Shown in pieces: positions 34,852 through 41,859 of a stretch of DNA of 41,859 nucleotides. The notes under the pieces are model-generated. The model saw only the letters and a list, made by a program, of their open reading frames with translations. It did not search any database and was not told the origin of the DNA. Position numbers and translations under genes: made by a program. Position 1 is the stretch's first letter; the number at the start of each line of letters is the position of its first letter. Origin of the DNA: Acidocella sp. (GTDB lineage: Bacteria; Pseudomonadota; Alphaproteobacteria; Acetobacterales; Acetobacteraceae); contig NZ_JAQTZC010000011.1 of NCBI RefSeq assembly GCF_028687955.1, positions 1-41,859 of the forward strand. The letters are read 5' to 3'.

Positions 34852-35457
34852 TCAGGCGGGGTTGGGCAGGTAGCGCCCGGCAGCGATGAAGCCGGCGCCC
34901 GTGCCTGCGAACAGTAGGGCGAGACCAGCGATGTTCAGGCTGACCCGGGGGTAGCCCAGCGTGGTCGCGTTGAGAAACGGGTATGGGTAATAGCCGCTAA
35001 GCGCGCCGTGCAGCAGGGTGTAGGCCGCGTAGACCAACGGGCAGATGAGCCAGTAGGGGAGATGGCGGAAACGCAACGGCCGCTTGGGCGCGAAGAACGC
35101 CCAATCCAGCACGTAAAGCGGCGGGTTGATGTCGTGTAGTTGGAGGTTCACGTACCAGTCCAGCCCGGTGAGATGATAAAGCCTGCGCAGTAGAAAATAA
35201 TAGACCACCGCGATGACGAGGATATAGACCCCGATGGCGGCGCGCACGCCTGGGCGCAGGAAGAACGCGGGGCAGGCGGTTGCGGGCAGCAGCGGCGCCG
35301 TGAAGGCCAAGGCCACGAGGAGATTGCCCCAGATGGTGAAGAAGCCGCAATAAGTGATGCTGCCGGGGAGCAGGCCCGCGTGCGTGGTGGTGAGCCAGTA
35401 TTGGGTGAGCAGCGCGGACCAGCCGGAGCAGGCGCCCAGTACACGGTATGGCTTCAT
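34852..35457 (-). CDS. Pr6Pr family membrane protein
   Basis: This 201-residue protein has about six hydrophobic segments and the family pattern FFTIWGNLLVALAF near residues 39-52, LHDINPPLYVLDW near 107-119 and HGALSGYYPYPFLNATTLGY. The function of Pr6Pr proteins is not established. AGGAGGT lies 8 nt upstream of the ATG. It converges with the flavoprotein gene (3-nt gap) and diverges from mipZ across a GANTC-rich spacer. Confidence 0.85.
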   Translation of the reverse strand: MKPYRVLGACSGWSALLTQYWLTTTHAGLLPGSITYCGFFTIWGNLLVALAFTAPLLPATACPAFFLRPGVRAAIGVYILVIAVVYYFLLRRLYHLTGLDWYVNLQLHDINPPLYVLDWAFFAPKRPLRFRHLPYWLICPLVYAAYTLLHGALSGYYPYPFLNATTLGYPRVSLNIAGLALLFAGTGAGFIAAGRYLPNPA

Positions 35458-35514
35458 GACATCCCACCTCCTCTTTCAGCAAGGTTATAAGCCGGCGCAG
35501 CGGTGCAGCATAAC

Positions 35515-35569
35515 GAATCCTTGGGCAGAATCGATAGACTCGGTTAAAGAAGGATTCGAAACCCGAGTC
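35515..35569 (+). promoter_or_regulatory. Five GANTC sites in the mipZ promoter region
   Basis: GAATC (35515), GAATC (35528), GACTC (35537), GATTC (35553) and GAGTC (35565) lie within 55 bp. GANTC is the CcrM methylation site read by GcrA. A candidate promoter, TTGGGC (35521-35526) with a 17-nt spacer and TTAAAG (35544-35549), is embedded among them. The cluster could also act on the divergent Pr6Pr gene. Confidence 0.75.
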
Positions 35570-35581
35570 GGAGAGTTATCC

Positions 35582-36421
35582 ATGGCCAGCGTGTCTGCCC
35601 AATCGCGTCCTTATGTCATTGTGCTAGGCAATGAGAAGGGCGGTTCGGGCAAATCCACTACCTCCATCCATATCATCGTCTCGCTGCTGCGCGATGGCTA
35701 CAGCGTGGGCGCGATGGACCTTGACGCGCGACAGGGTACGCTGGCCGGCACGCTGGCGGCGCGGAAACATTTCGTGGAGAGCAAGGGGATTGTGCTGCCT
35801 TTGCCAGCTTTCCATTCGGTACACCGCTCGATCCTGGATAACCGGCTGGAGGCGGAGGCGGAGGAACGCTTGCGCTTTGATACGGCGCTGGCCGAATTCG
35901 AGGGCATGGATGTGGTGGTGATCGACTGCCCGGGGGCTGACACATATCTCTCGCGCTACGGGCATAGCCACGCGGATACGCTGATCACCCCGATCAACGA
36001 TAGTTTTGTCGATTTTTCGATGCTGGCGAAGGTGGACCCGGATAATCACGACATCGTGAACCCAAGCATCTACTCGGAAATGGTGTGGGAGGCGCGCAAG
36101 AACCGCTTCTCGCGTGACCGCGGCAAGATCGACTGGATGGTGATGCGTAACCGGCTGGCCGCCTCCGAGGCCCGCAACAAGCGCGATGTGGGCGAGACGC
36201 TGGACCTGCTGGCCAAGCGGATCGGCTTTCGCACGCTCAAAGGGTTTGGCGAGCGGGTGATTTTCCGTGAGTTGTACTTACAGGGGCTGACCTTGATGGA
36301 TGTGCGTGAGGCGAATATCGGCATCGCGCTGGGGCTTTCGCATATTGCCGCCCGTAATGAGGTGCGTTCGCTGATCAGCGCGATCAAGCTGCCGCCATCG
36401 AAAATGTCGCTGGTGGCCTGA
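35582..36421 (+). CDS. mipZ: Division-plane positioning ATPase MipZ
   Basis: MipZ is a ParA-type ATPase that forms a bipolar gradient with ParB and inhibits FtsZ away from midcell. The 279-residue protein has the deviant Walker A KGGSGKST (residues 19-26), the switch region AMDLDARQGTLAGTL, VVIDCPGAD (about residues 113-121) and TPINDSFVDFSMLA. GGAGAG lies 8 nt before ATG 35582. A long frame upstream has no ribosome binding site and is ignored. No parB is adjacent. Confidence 0.95.
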   Translation: MASVSAQSRPYVIVLGNEKGGSGKSTTSIHIIVSLLRDGYSVGAMDLDARQGTLAGTLAARKHFVESKGIVLPLPAFHSVHRSILDNRLEAEAEERLRFDTALAEFEGMDVVVIDCPGADTYLSRYGHSHADTLITPINDSFVDFSMLAKVDPDNHDIVNPSIYSEMVWEARKNRFSRDRGKIDWMVMRNRLAASEARNKRDVGETLDLLAKRIGFRTLKGFGERVIFRELYLQGLTLMDVREANIGIALGLSHIAARNEVRSLISAIKLPPSKMSLVA

Positions 36422-36489
36422 AACGCGGATTTAGGACTCACGCTCGGGCGGCGGGCACATTATATCGCGGCAAAATGCTGGAGTGTGTG

Positions 36490-37248
36490 ATGGCGCGCGT
36501 GTTTCTGGTGGGGGCTGGTCCCGGAGACCCGGAATTGCTGACCGTGAAGGCCGTGCGGGCGATCGCGGCGGCCGATGTGTTGCTGTATGACAGCCTGGTG
36601 GACCTGCGCGTGGTGGCGATGGCCAGGGCGGATGCGCGGCTGATTGATGTCGGCAAGCGTTGCGGCAGGCATTCAGCCAGCCAGGCGGAGATTTGCCGCA
36701 TGCTGGTGGCGCAGGGCCGCACCGGCGCGCTGGTGGTGCGGCTGAAGGGCGGCGACCCGATGGTTTTTGGCCGCGCCACCGAAGAGATGGACGCGCTGCG
36801 GGCGGCGGGGATCGGTTTTGAGGTGATCCCCGGGGTGACGGCGGCGACGGCGGCGGCGGCGGCGCTGCGCTGCTCGCTGACACGGCGTGGCGTGGCGCGC
36901 TCGCTGCATTTTCTTGCCGGGCATGGCGCCGAGAGCGGATTGCCGGCGCATGATTGGGTTTCCCTCACCAAATCCGGCGGTACGCTGGTGGTGTATATGG
37001 GCGGGCAGACGTTGCCCGGTTTGGCTGCGCATTTCATCGAGGCGGGGATGGCGCCGGGCATGCCGGCGGTGGCGGTTGAGAGTGTGAGCCTTGAGGGGCA
37101 GCGGATTATGCGCGGCACCATCGGCTCGCTGCCAGGGCTGGTGGTGGGCGCTAGGGCCGCGGGGCCGGTGATCGTGCTGATCGGCGAGGCACTGGCTGAG
37201 CCGGAGGCGCTGGACAGCTTGTTGCTGCAAATTGAAACGGAAGTATAA
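36490..37248 (+). CDS. cobA: Uroporphyrinogen-III C-methyltransferase
   Basis: This enzyme methylates uroporphyrinogen III at C2 and C7 to precorrin-2, for sirohaem or cobalamin. The 252-residue protein has the tetrapyrrole methylase motifs VFLVGAGPGDPELLTVKA at the N-terminus, RLKGGDPMVFGR (about residues 82-93) and IPGVTAATAAAA. It lacks the CysG dehydrogenase/chelatase domain. ATG 36490 has GGAG 6 nt upstream; ATG 36475 is an alternative. No other cobalamin or sirohaem gene is nearby. Confidence 0.93.
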   Translation: MARVFLVGAGPGDPELLTVKAVRAIAAADVLLYDSLVDLRVVAMARADARLIDVGKRCGRHSASQAEICRMLVAQGRTGALVVRLKGGDPMVFGRATEEMDALRAAGIGFEVIPGVTAATAAAAALRCSLTRRGVARSLHFLAGHGAESGLPAHDWVSLTKSGGTLVVYMGGQTLPGLAAHFIEAGMAPGMPAVAVESVSLEGQRIMRGTIGSLPGLVVGARAAGPVIVLIGEALAEPEALDSLLLQIETEV

Positions 37249-37270
37249 CTATCTGTTTTTGAAGAAGTAT

Positions 37271-38242
37271 TCACACAATCCGGGCCAGCCGCACGGCGGT
37301 GTGGCCATGGCTGACGCGCAGGCTCGGCATTACCAGCATGCAATTATCATAAGGGGTGAAGATTTCGGTTTCGCCGTCATGCGCGATGAGGGTGCCCGCG
37401 GCGGGGATGATTTCGCCGCCATGGAAGTTGCGTAAAAAGACGAAGCGGTTGGTCCGCGCGGTGACGGTGTGGGTGACCTGCGCGAGGGTGATGGGTGATG
37501 GCGGCGGCGGCGGCGCCATGAGCATGCCGGTCTGGCGCAGCAGGGCGTGCACGGTGGCGCGGGTTTGGCTCAGGGCCGCGGGTTCCCAGTGCTGCCCGGC
37601 TTCAGCCAATATGCCGGCGGCCTCGCTGAAGCGGCCGTAGTCAATAAGGCGCTTGCCCCCGGCATGGCCGTGGTCCGCGACGACGGTGGCCGGTGTGCCC
37701 AGCTTCATCGCCAGTTCGCGCCCGCGCGCGGTGGGGCCGCAGAGCAGCACCGGGCATGAGGGCCAGAGCATTGTGTGCAGGTCCAGCAGAACGTCGGCCG
37801 TGTCGATCAATGGGCGGATTTCGCGTGCGCGGTTCAGCTCCAGCGAGCGGCGCACGCCGAATAATTGCAGATCGTCCCACACGCGGTTGAGGTCTTCCTC
37901 GACATGGCGCGATGCGAGGGGGGATTGGGGGTTGAAGCGGTCAAATGCGGCGAGGTTGGCGAAGCCGAGGGTGAGCTTGCCCCGCAGGGGCATGAAACGC
38001 GCGCGCAGCAGCTCAGCCAGAATGGCGGCGCCCGCGATCTCGTTGCCGTGGATGAGGCTGACCAGAATCACATGCGGGCCGGGTGTGCGGGAGTCACGCG
38101 TGGTGAAGCCGGGAATGCCGGTGTTGCCCTGGCGGAAGGGGGCGATGTCCGGTGTTGCGATTTGGACCGCAAACGCGGGTATTTCCGCCGGGCTGGCGGG
38201 GGCTGCGGGGGCGCAATCAGCCGGCGGGTGGCCAGGAGTCAT
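37271..38242 (-). CDS. Succinylglutamate desuccinylase/aspartoacylase family protein
   Basis: This 323-residue M14-type zinc amidohydrolase has SLIHGNEIAGA with the zinc ligands His and Glu near residue 65, NRVWDDLQ and LLDLHTMLW with the third zinc His. The C-terminal beta domain (from about residue 235) includes RTNRFVFLRNFHGGEIIPAG-like residues. The substrate is not evident. The start at 38242 is supported by a promoter-like TTGCGC-N16-TACACT ending 6 nt before it. Confidence 0.87.
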   Translation of the reverse strand: MTPGHPPADCAPAAPASPAEIPAFAVQIATPDIAPFRQGNTGIPGFTTRDSRTPGPHVILVSLIHGNEIAGAAILAELLRARFMPLRGKLTLGFANLAAFDRFNPQSPLASRHVEEDLNRVWDDLQLFGVRRSLELNRAREIRPLIDTADVLLDLHTMLWPSCPVLLCGPTARGRELAMKLGTPATVVADHGHAGGKRLIDYGRFSEAAGILAEAGQHWEPAALSQTRATVHALLRQTGMLMAPPPPPSPITLAQVTHTVTARTNRFVFLRNFHGGEIIPAAGTLIAHDGETEIFTPYDNCMLVMPSLRVSHGHTAVRLARIV

Positions 38243-38248
38243 GGGGGC

Positions 38249-38276
38249 AGTGTAACGAAGTTGTGAGAAGGCGCAA
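38249..38276 (-). promoter_or_regulatory. Promoter of M14-family gene, probably leaderless
   Basis: On the minus strand TTGCGC (38276-38271), 16 nt and TACACT (38254-38249) end 6 nt before the ATG at 38242. The six bases GCCCCC offer no Shine-Dalgarno site. Confidence 0.4.
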
Positions 38277-38331
38277 TCGCGCGGGTTTGTGCGGGATTGA
38301 CGCCAGCGAGCACACGCCGCAAAGCCGCCGC

Positions 38332-39264
38332 ATGGTGACCGCAAGAATTTTATGCACTGACATCGCGGGGTTGCGCTCGCAGGCGATTGGTCTGGCAGAG
38401 GCCGCTGGCATGGCGGTGGACATGCGCACGCTGGCGTTTTTGCCGCCATGGGATAAGGTTTCGCCCCGGTTGTGGCCGGGAATCCGCTGGGCGGTGAAGA
38501 GCGAGGCGTTCGCGCCGCCCTTGCCGCAGGTGTTGCTGGGCTGCGGCGGCGCGGGGGCGCGGGTGGCGGCGAGCTTGCGCGGGCCGGGGGTGAAGGCGGT
38601 GGCGATTCAGCATCCGCGCATGAATCTGAACAAATTCGACCTGGTGATGGCGGCGCGCCATGATGGCATAACTGGTGCAAATGTGATCGTGACCCGCACG
38701 GCGCTGCACCGGGTGACGCAGCCGCGCCTGGCGGCGGAGCTGCTGAAATGGGCGCCGGTGTTTGCGAAGTTTCAGCGTCCGCTGCTGGCGGTGCTGCTGG
38801 GCGGCAGCAACGGGCGCTACCGGTTTGAGCCGGCGCAGGGGCGCGAGCTGGCAGGGCAGCTCGCCGCACTGATCCGCCAGGAGAAAATCGGTGTGGTGAT
38901 CACCCCCTCGCGCCGCACCGAGCCGGAGATTGTGAGAATTCTGCGCGAGACACTGGAGCCGCTGGGCGCCTGGATCTGGGATGGCGCCGGGGAGAATCCT
39001 TATTTCGGCATGCTGGCTTGCGCCGATGCAATTTTGTGCACGGCGGATTCGGTCTCCATGGTCTCCGAGGCGGTGGCGACATCCGCGCCGGTGTTTTTGC
39101 TGCGCCTGCCGGGCAAGTCCGCGCGGATCGGCGCATTCATGGATAGTCTGGTGGATGCCGGGCGGGTGCGCGATTTTGCCGGAAAACTGGAGCTGTGGGA
39201 TACCAAGCCCCTGGATGACACGCAGATGGCGGCGCAACAGATGCGCGACCGCTTAGGATTGTAA
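38332..39264 (+). CDS. ELM1-family (mitochondrial fission ELM1-like) protein
   Basis: This 310-residue protein belongs to the ELM1/DUF1022 family, which has a GT-B glycosyltransferase-like fold. Seen are LLGCGGAGARVAASL near the N-terminus, QHPRMNLNKFDLVMAARHDG (about residues 93-112), VLLGGSNGRYRF, TPSRRTEPEI and ADAILCTADSVSMVSEA (about residues 227-243). The bacterial function is unknown; the plant homologue acts in mitochondrial fission. TTGACG at 38297 may be its -35. The next gene starts 2 nt after its stop. Confidence 0.88.
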   Translation: MVTARILCTDIAGLRSQAIGLAEAAGMAVDMRTLAFLPPWDKVSPRLWPGIRWAVKSEAFAPPLPQVLLGCGGAGARVAASLRGPGVKAVAIQHPRMNLNKFDLVMAARHDGITGANVIVTRTALHRVTQPRLAAELLKWAPVFAKFQRPLLAVLLGGSNGRYRFEPAQGRELAGQLAALIRQEKIGVVITPSRRTEPEIVRILRETLEPLGAWIWDGAGENPYFGMLACADAILCTADSVSMVSEAVATSAPVFLLRLPGKSARIGAFMDSLVDAGRVRDFAGKLELWDTKPLDDTQMAAQQMRDRLGL

Positions 39265-39266
39265 CG

Positions 39267-41153
39267 ATGCTGGATATTGAGACTTTCGATAATCTGCGTG
39301 GCGGCAACGTGGCTTATAAGGCGCTGGCGCATCCGGTGGCGGCCGAGGGGCTGCAACGCCTGGCGGCGGAGGCCGGGCGGGTGGCGATTTTTGACCCAGA
39401 CGGGATCGCCGGGCCGCTGCTCGCGCTATGCCCGGATTTTGATGCCGAGGGTGTGTATGTGCAGGATAGTTTGGCCATCGGCCAGCTGCGCGGCGGGCAT
39501 GTGGCGCGCGCGCTCACATGCCTGTGCGCGGCGGAGGTGGAGAGTGTGCTGATTGCCGCCTTCGATGCCGGGCGGGCGGTGGAGCGGCTAGCGCGCTTTG
39601 CGCCGCCAGGCGCGCGGATGCTGACGCTGGACGGCGCGAAACTGCCGGAGGCGATGCTGACCAATGCGGCGCGTTACCTGGATCCGCTCAATTTCGCCAC
39701 CAATTTCGTATTTTTCCGCGAGGATGGGCATTTTTCCACGCGGCTGACCACGGCGAATTACTGGGCTGGATATGGCGCGAAGGCCGTGCGTTTTTTCTGC
39801 CGCCTCTACGGCGCGACGGGTGAGGTTCTGGCGCAATGGGAAGATCCGGCGCCAGCTGGGGCGGGCGGTTTCGTGCTGGAGAGTGCCGCCGTGCGCGCGC
39901 GTTTTGGCCTGGGGCCGTTTACCGGGCAGTTGTTCCTGCACGCGATCGGCGCGGCGGGGCATGATGTGGTGAAATATGCGCTGGATACCTACGCCGCTGA
40001 CAATGGGGCCTCGCTCTCCTGCACGCATGATGCGAATGCCTGGCCATCGGAGCGGTTTGCCGGATTGCCAGCGCCGCGCGCGGATGAGCGGGTGATATTA
40101 TGGGTGCAGAACAGCCATGCTGTGCCGGTTCCCGCCGGGGCGATGGCGCTGGACCGCATGGGCGCCGAGGCGCCGGTGGGAATTGCCGCCGGGGTTGCGC
40201 CCTTCGCGACTCTGGCGGTGGATGTGGCGGCGGTGCTGCCGGGTGTTTCCTGGCCGGCGCAAGTTGAATTGCGCGCCGGGCGGCATGTGGTGCGCCCGCG
40301 TTATGAGGTTACGCGCGCCGCGCGCACGCGCATCGCGCATGTGAATGTGGAGCGCGCGGATTTGCACGGCGACGCCGGGATCAAAGCGTTGCATTCAGAG
40401 CTGGGGCGGGGGTTTCTGCTGCCCTTCCCGGTGCTGCCGCGCGGGCGGTTCAAAACCATCGTGCAGCCGACGCCGATGGCGGTGCATGAGCACAACATGC
40501 CGCTAAGGCTGGATGTTTTCAGCGCGCAGGGCGAGAAGCTGGCGGAGCGGTTCTTGGGCGTGCTGCCGCGCGGCCATTGCCTGGCTGTGGATATGGACGA
40601 TGTGCTGCGCCCCGGCGTGCTGGCCGATGGCGGGCATGCCGAGCTGGTCTATGATTTTCGCGAAGGCGGGGAGGCCAACGGCTGGCTGCATGCGCTGTTC
40701 CGGTTTGAGGACCGGGCGAGCGGCCATGCGGCGGAGAGCAGCTTTGGCGGGCATATTTTCAATACGATCATGACCTATAAAAACGAGCCGCAGAGCTACA
40801 CCGGCAAGGCGCCGGGGCTCTCGACGCGGTTGTTTTTGAAGCTGGGGTTTGGCGGGCGGCAGAGTTTTTGCGTGCTGATTTATCCGGCATCCGGGCCGTG
40901 GCTGGATTTTTCCAGCACGGCTTTGGAGCTTTATGATGCCGGGGGCGCGTTGCTGGCGAGCGCGGCGTTGCGGATCGCGTGTTCGGGCTCTGCCATTGTG
41001 TATCCGGCGCAGCATTTTTCCGTGGCCGAATTAAGCGCGGCGGGGGAGGCGGGTTATGTGCTCATCCGCGATACCACCTGCCGGTTGTTCGGGTTTCATG
41101 GGGTTGATGACGGCGCGGGCGGGTTTTCGTTCGACCATATGTTTGGGTTTTAG
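39267..41153 (+). CDS. Uncharacterised 628-residue protein coupled to ELM1 gene
   Basis: I do not recognise this protein. It has no signal peptide or membrane helix, so it is probably cytoplasmic. The first 150 residues alternate helix and strand like a Rossmann-type domain (EVESVLIAAFDAGRAVERLA). Residues from about 150 are beta-rich, with ANYWAGYGAKAVRFFCRLYG, FKTIVQPTPMAVHEHNMPLR, FNTIMTYKNEPQSYTGKAPG and FCVLIYPASGPWLDFS. AGGA lies 8 nt before the ATG and only 2 nt separate it from the ELM1 stop, so the two are surely cotranslated. Codon use matches its neighbours. Its last 4 bases overlap the cupin gene. Confidence 0.85.
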   Translation: MLDIETFDNLRGGNVAYKALAHPVAAEGLQRLAAEAGRVAIFDPDGIAGPLLALCPDFDAEGVYVQDSLAIGQLRGGHVARALTCLCAAEVESVLIAAFDAGRAVERLARFAPPGARMLTLDGAKLPEAMLTNAARYLDPLNFATNFVFFREDGHFSTRLTTANYWAGYGAKAVRFFCRLYGATGEVLAQWEDPAPAGAGGFVLESAAVRARFGLGPFTGQLFLHAIGAAGHDVVKYALDTYAADNGASLSCTHDANAWPSERFAGLPAPRADERVILWVQNSHAVPVPAGAMALDRMGAEAPVGIAAGVAPFATLAVDVAAVLPGVSWPAQVELRAGRHVVRPRYEVTRAARTRIAHVNVERADLHGDAGIKALHSELGRGFLLPFPVLPRGRFKTIVQPTPMAVHEHNMPLRLDVFSAQGEKLAERFLGVLPRGHCLAVDMDDVLRPGVLADGGHAELVYDFREGGEANGWLHALFRFEDRASGHAAESSFGGHIFNTIMTYKNEPQSYTGKAPGLSTRLFLKLGFGGRQSFCVLIYPASGPWLDFSSTALELYDAGGALLASAALRIACSGSAIVYPAQHFSVAELSAAGEAGYVLIRDTTCRLFGFHGVDDGAGGFSFDHMFGF

Positions 41154-41473
41154 AGTGAGCCGAAAATCAGCGCCTCTGGCCGTTTGACCTCGATTTCGAC
41201 GAAGGCCATCGGCGTATCGGAGGCGTTCATCACGTCATGCTCGATGCCTGAGGCGCGGCTGTATGACTCTCCGGCCTTGCGCGGGTAGTCGGTAATGTTT
41301 TTGCCATCGTCAACGCGCATGGTTGAGTCGGTGAGCATCACGATGAAATAGGGCAGGCCGTGGCTGTGCCATCCGGTCACCGCGCCGGGGGCAAAATCCC
41401 AGCGGGTGATGCGAACATCGGCGTCGTCACGCTGCAGGGTGGGGACCGCGGGGGTGGTGCATGCGAAGGGCAT
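41150..41473 (-). CDS. Small cupin-domain protein
   Basis: This 107-residue single cupin has motif 1, GWHSHGLPYFIVMLTDSTMR (residues 34-53, with His36 and His38), and motif 2, ASGIEHDVMNASD. The paired His residues suggest a metal site. The function is unknown; small cupins of this type serve as isomerases, dioxygenases or sensors. AAGGA lies 6 nt before the ATG. Confidence 0.87.
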   Translation of the reverse strand: MPFACTTPAVPTLQRDDADVRITRWDFAPGAVTGWHSHGLPYFIVMLTDSTMRVDDGKNITDYPRKAGESYSRASGIEHDVMNASDTPMAFVEIEVKRPEALIFGSL

Positions 41474-41506
41474 TCAGTTTCCTTGTCGTGATCAAAAATG
41501 CGGTTG

Positions 41507-41859
41507 TTATCCGGCGGGCGCGAGTGCCGCGGCTGTGAAATGGTGCACCCGGTGTTCCACCAGCGGCACCCATTGCCCGTGTTTTAACACCTCGCTGGGG
41601 CGGAATTTGGCCTTGTAGGCCATTTTGCGGCTCTCCTCGACCCAGTAGCCGAGGTAGACAAACGGCAGACCCAGCGCCACCGCCCGGGCGGTGAGCCAGA
41701 GGATGGCGTAGGTGCCGAGGGAGCGTTCGTCCATGCCGGTTTCAAAGAAGCTGTAAACGGCGGAAAGCCCGTCGCCGAGATGGTCGGTGAGACAGGCGCC
41801 GAGCAAGGCGCCCTGGGGGGTGCGGAATTCGATGAGCGAGGTTTCAATCGGCGTGTCCT
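41507..41859 (-). CDS. Arginyl/leucyl-tRNA--protein transferase, C-terminal part
   Basis: Only the C-terminal 117 codons are inside the window; the gene continues past the right edge. GLSAVYSFF, ERSLGTYAILWLTARAVALG and YVYLGYWVEE-like residues (FVYLGYWVEESRKMAYKAKF) followed by RPSE match the Ate/Bpt family, which attaches Arg or Leu to N-terminal acidic residues to mark proteins for ClpAP degradation. Bpt (leucyl transfer) is the usual bacterial form, but the start is not visible. Confidence 0.88.
   Translation of the reverse strand, partial: DTPIETSLIEFRTPQGALLGACLTDHLGDGLSAVYSFFETGMDERSLGTYAILWLTARAVALGLPFVYLGYWVEESRKMAYKAKFRPSEVLKHGQWVPLVEHRVHHFTAAALAPAG

Noticed and set aside
35354..35581. 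Extended N-terminus of MipZ
   Set aside because: This part overlaps the Pr6Pr gene and the GANTC-rich control region. ATG 35582 has a good ribosome binding site and matches the ParA N-terminus.
37271..38869. Extended 532-codon version of the M14-family protein
   Set aside because: The upstream part is Pro/Ala/Arg-rich shadow sequence overlapping the ELM1 gene. Homologous sequence and a promoter support a start at 38242.

Overview
The window reads as a chromosomal, high-GC, gene-dense stretch of an alphaproteobacterium, most likely from the Acetobacteraceae. This is inferred from GcrA and MipZ (cell-cycle regulators typical of Alphaproteobacteria), the yceD-rpmF-plsX-fabH-ihfA-merR order, a DUF1674 (SDHAF4-like) gene and an ELM1-family gene. 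I see no rRNA or tRNA gene, no complete insertion sequence, no prophage and no CRISPR array.

Layout. 0.1-6.2 kb: icd (minus) is divergent from pyrE, a GlcD-type FAD oxidase and a thioesterase; a PhoX-like protein and a BamE-like lipoprotein lie on the minus strand. 6.3-10.3 kb: DUF177 protein, rpmF, plsX, fabH, ihfA and a MerR regulator, covering membrane lipid start-up, ribosome and nucleoid genes. 10.3-10.6 kb: a degenerate integrase fragment between 11-bp inverted repeats. 10.6-16.6 kb (minus): a tightly overlapped cytochrome c maturation run ccmC-D-E-F-G-H-I, continuing into an SDHAF4-like gene, a small membrane protein and a chalcone-isomerase-like protein. 16.7-19.3 kb: EVE-domain protein, msrA, the truncated 3' end of an argP-like regulator, a LysE/ArgO exporter and a FucA-like aldolase. 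19.3-24.7 kb: soluble globin-coupled chemoreceptor, ThiF/MoeB-type E1 enzyme, SH3 protein, gcrA, a cold-shock protein and an M17 aminopeptidase. 25-31 kb: marR-lolA-xth, then on the minus strand histidine phosphatase, GST, prs, proC and ybjN. 30.7-33.1 kb: queE-queD, a strong terminator and eno. 33.4-41.9 kb: nitronate monooxygenase-like flavoprotein, Pr6Pr membrane protein, mipZ, cobA-type methyltransferase, M14 deacylase, ELM1-family protein, an unrecognised 628-residue protein, a cupin and a partial arginyl/leucyl-tRNA-protein transferase.

Most genes are housekeeping and I did not find an obvious new multi-gene defence or mobile system. The signals that stand out are regulatory or subtle. 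(1) Five GANTC (CcrM methylation) sites sit in 55 bp upstream of mipZ, while gcrA is in the same window. (2) Several genes without a Shine-Dalgarno sequence have a promoter -10 box ending 5-6 nt before the start codon, which points to leaderless mRNAs. (3) QueD has Ser where the catalytic Cys is expected. (4) The argP remnant leaves a LysE exporter with an intact palindrome but no local regulator. (5) The coupled ELM1/628-residue pair contains a protein I cannot assign.
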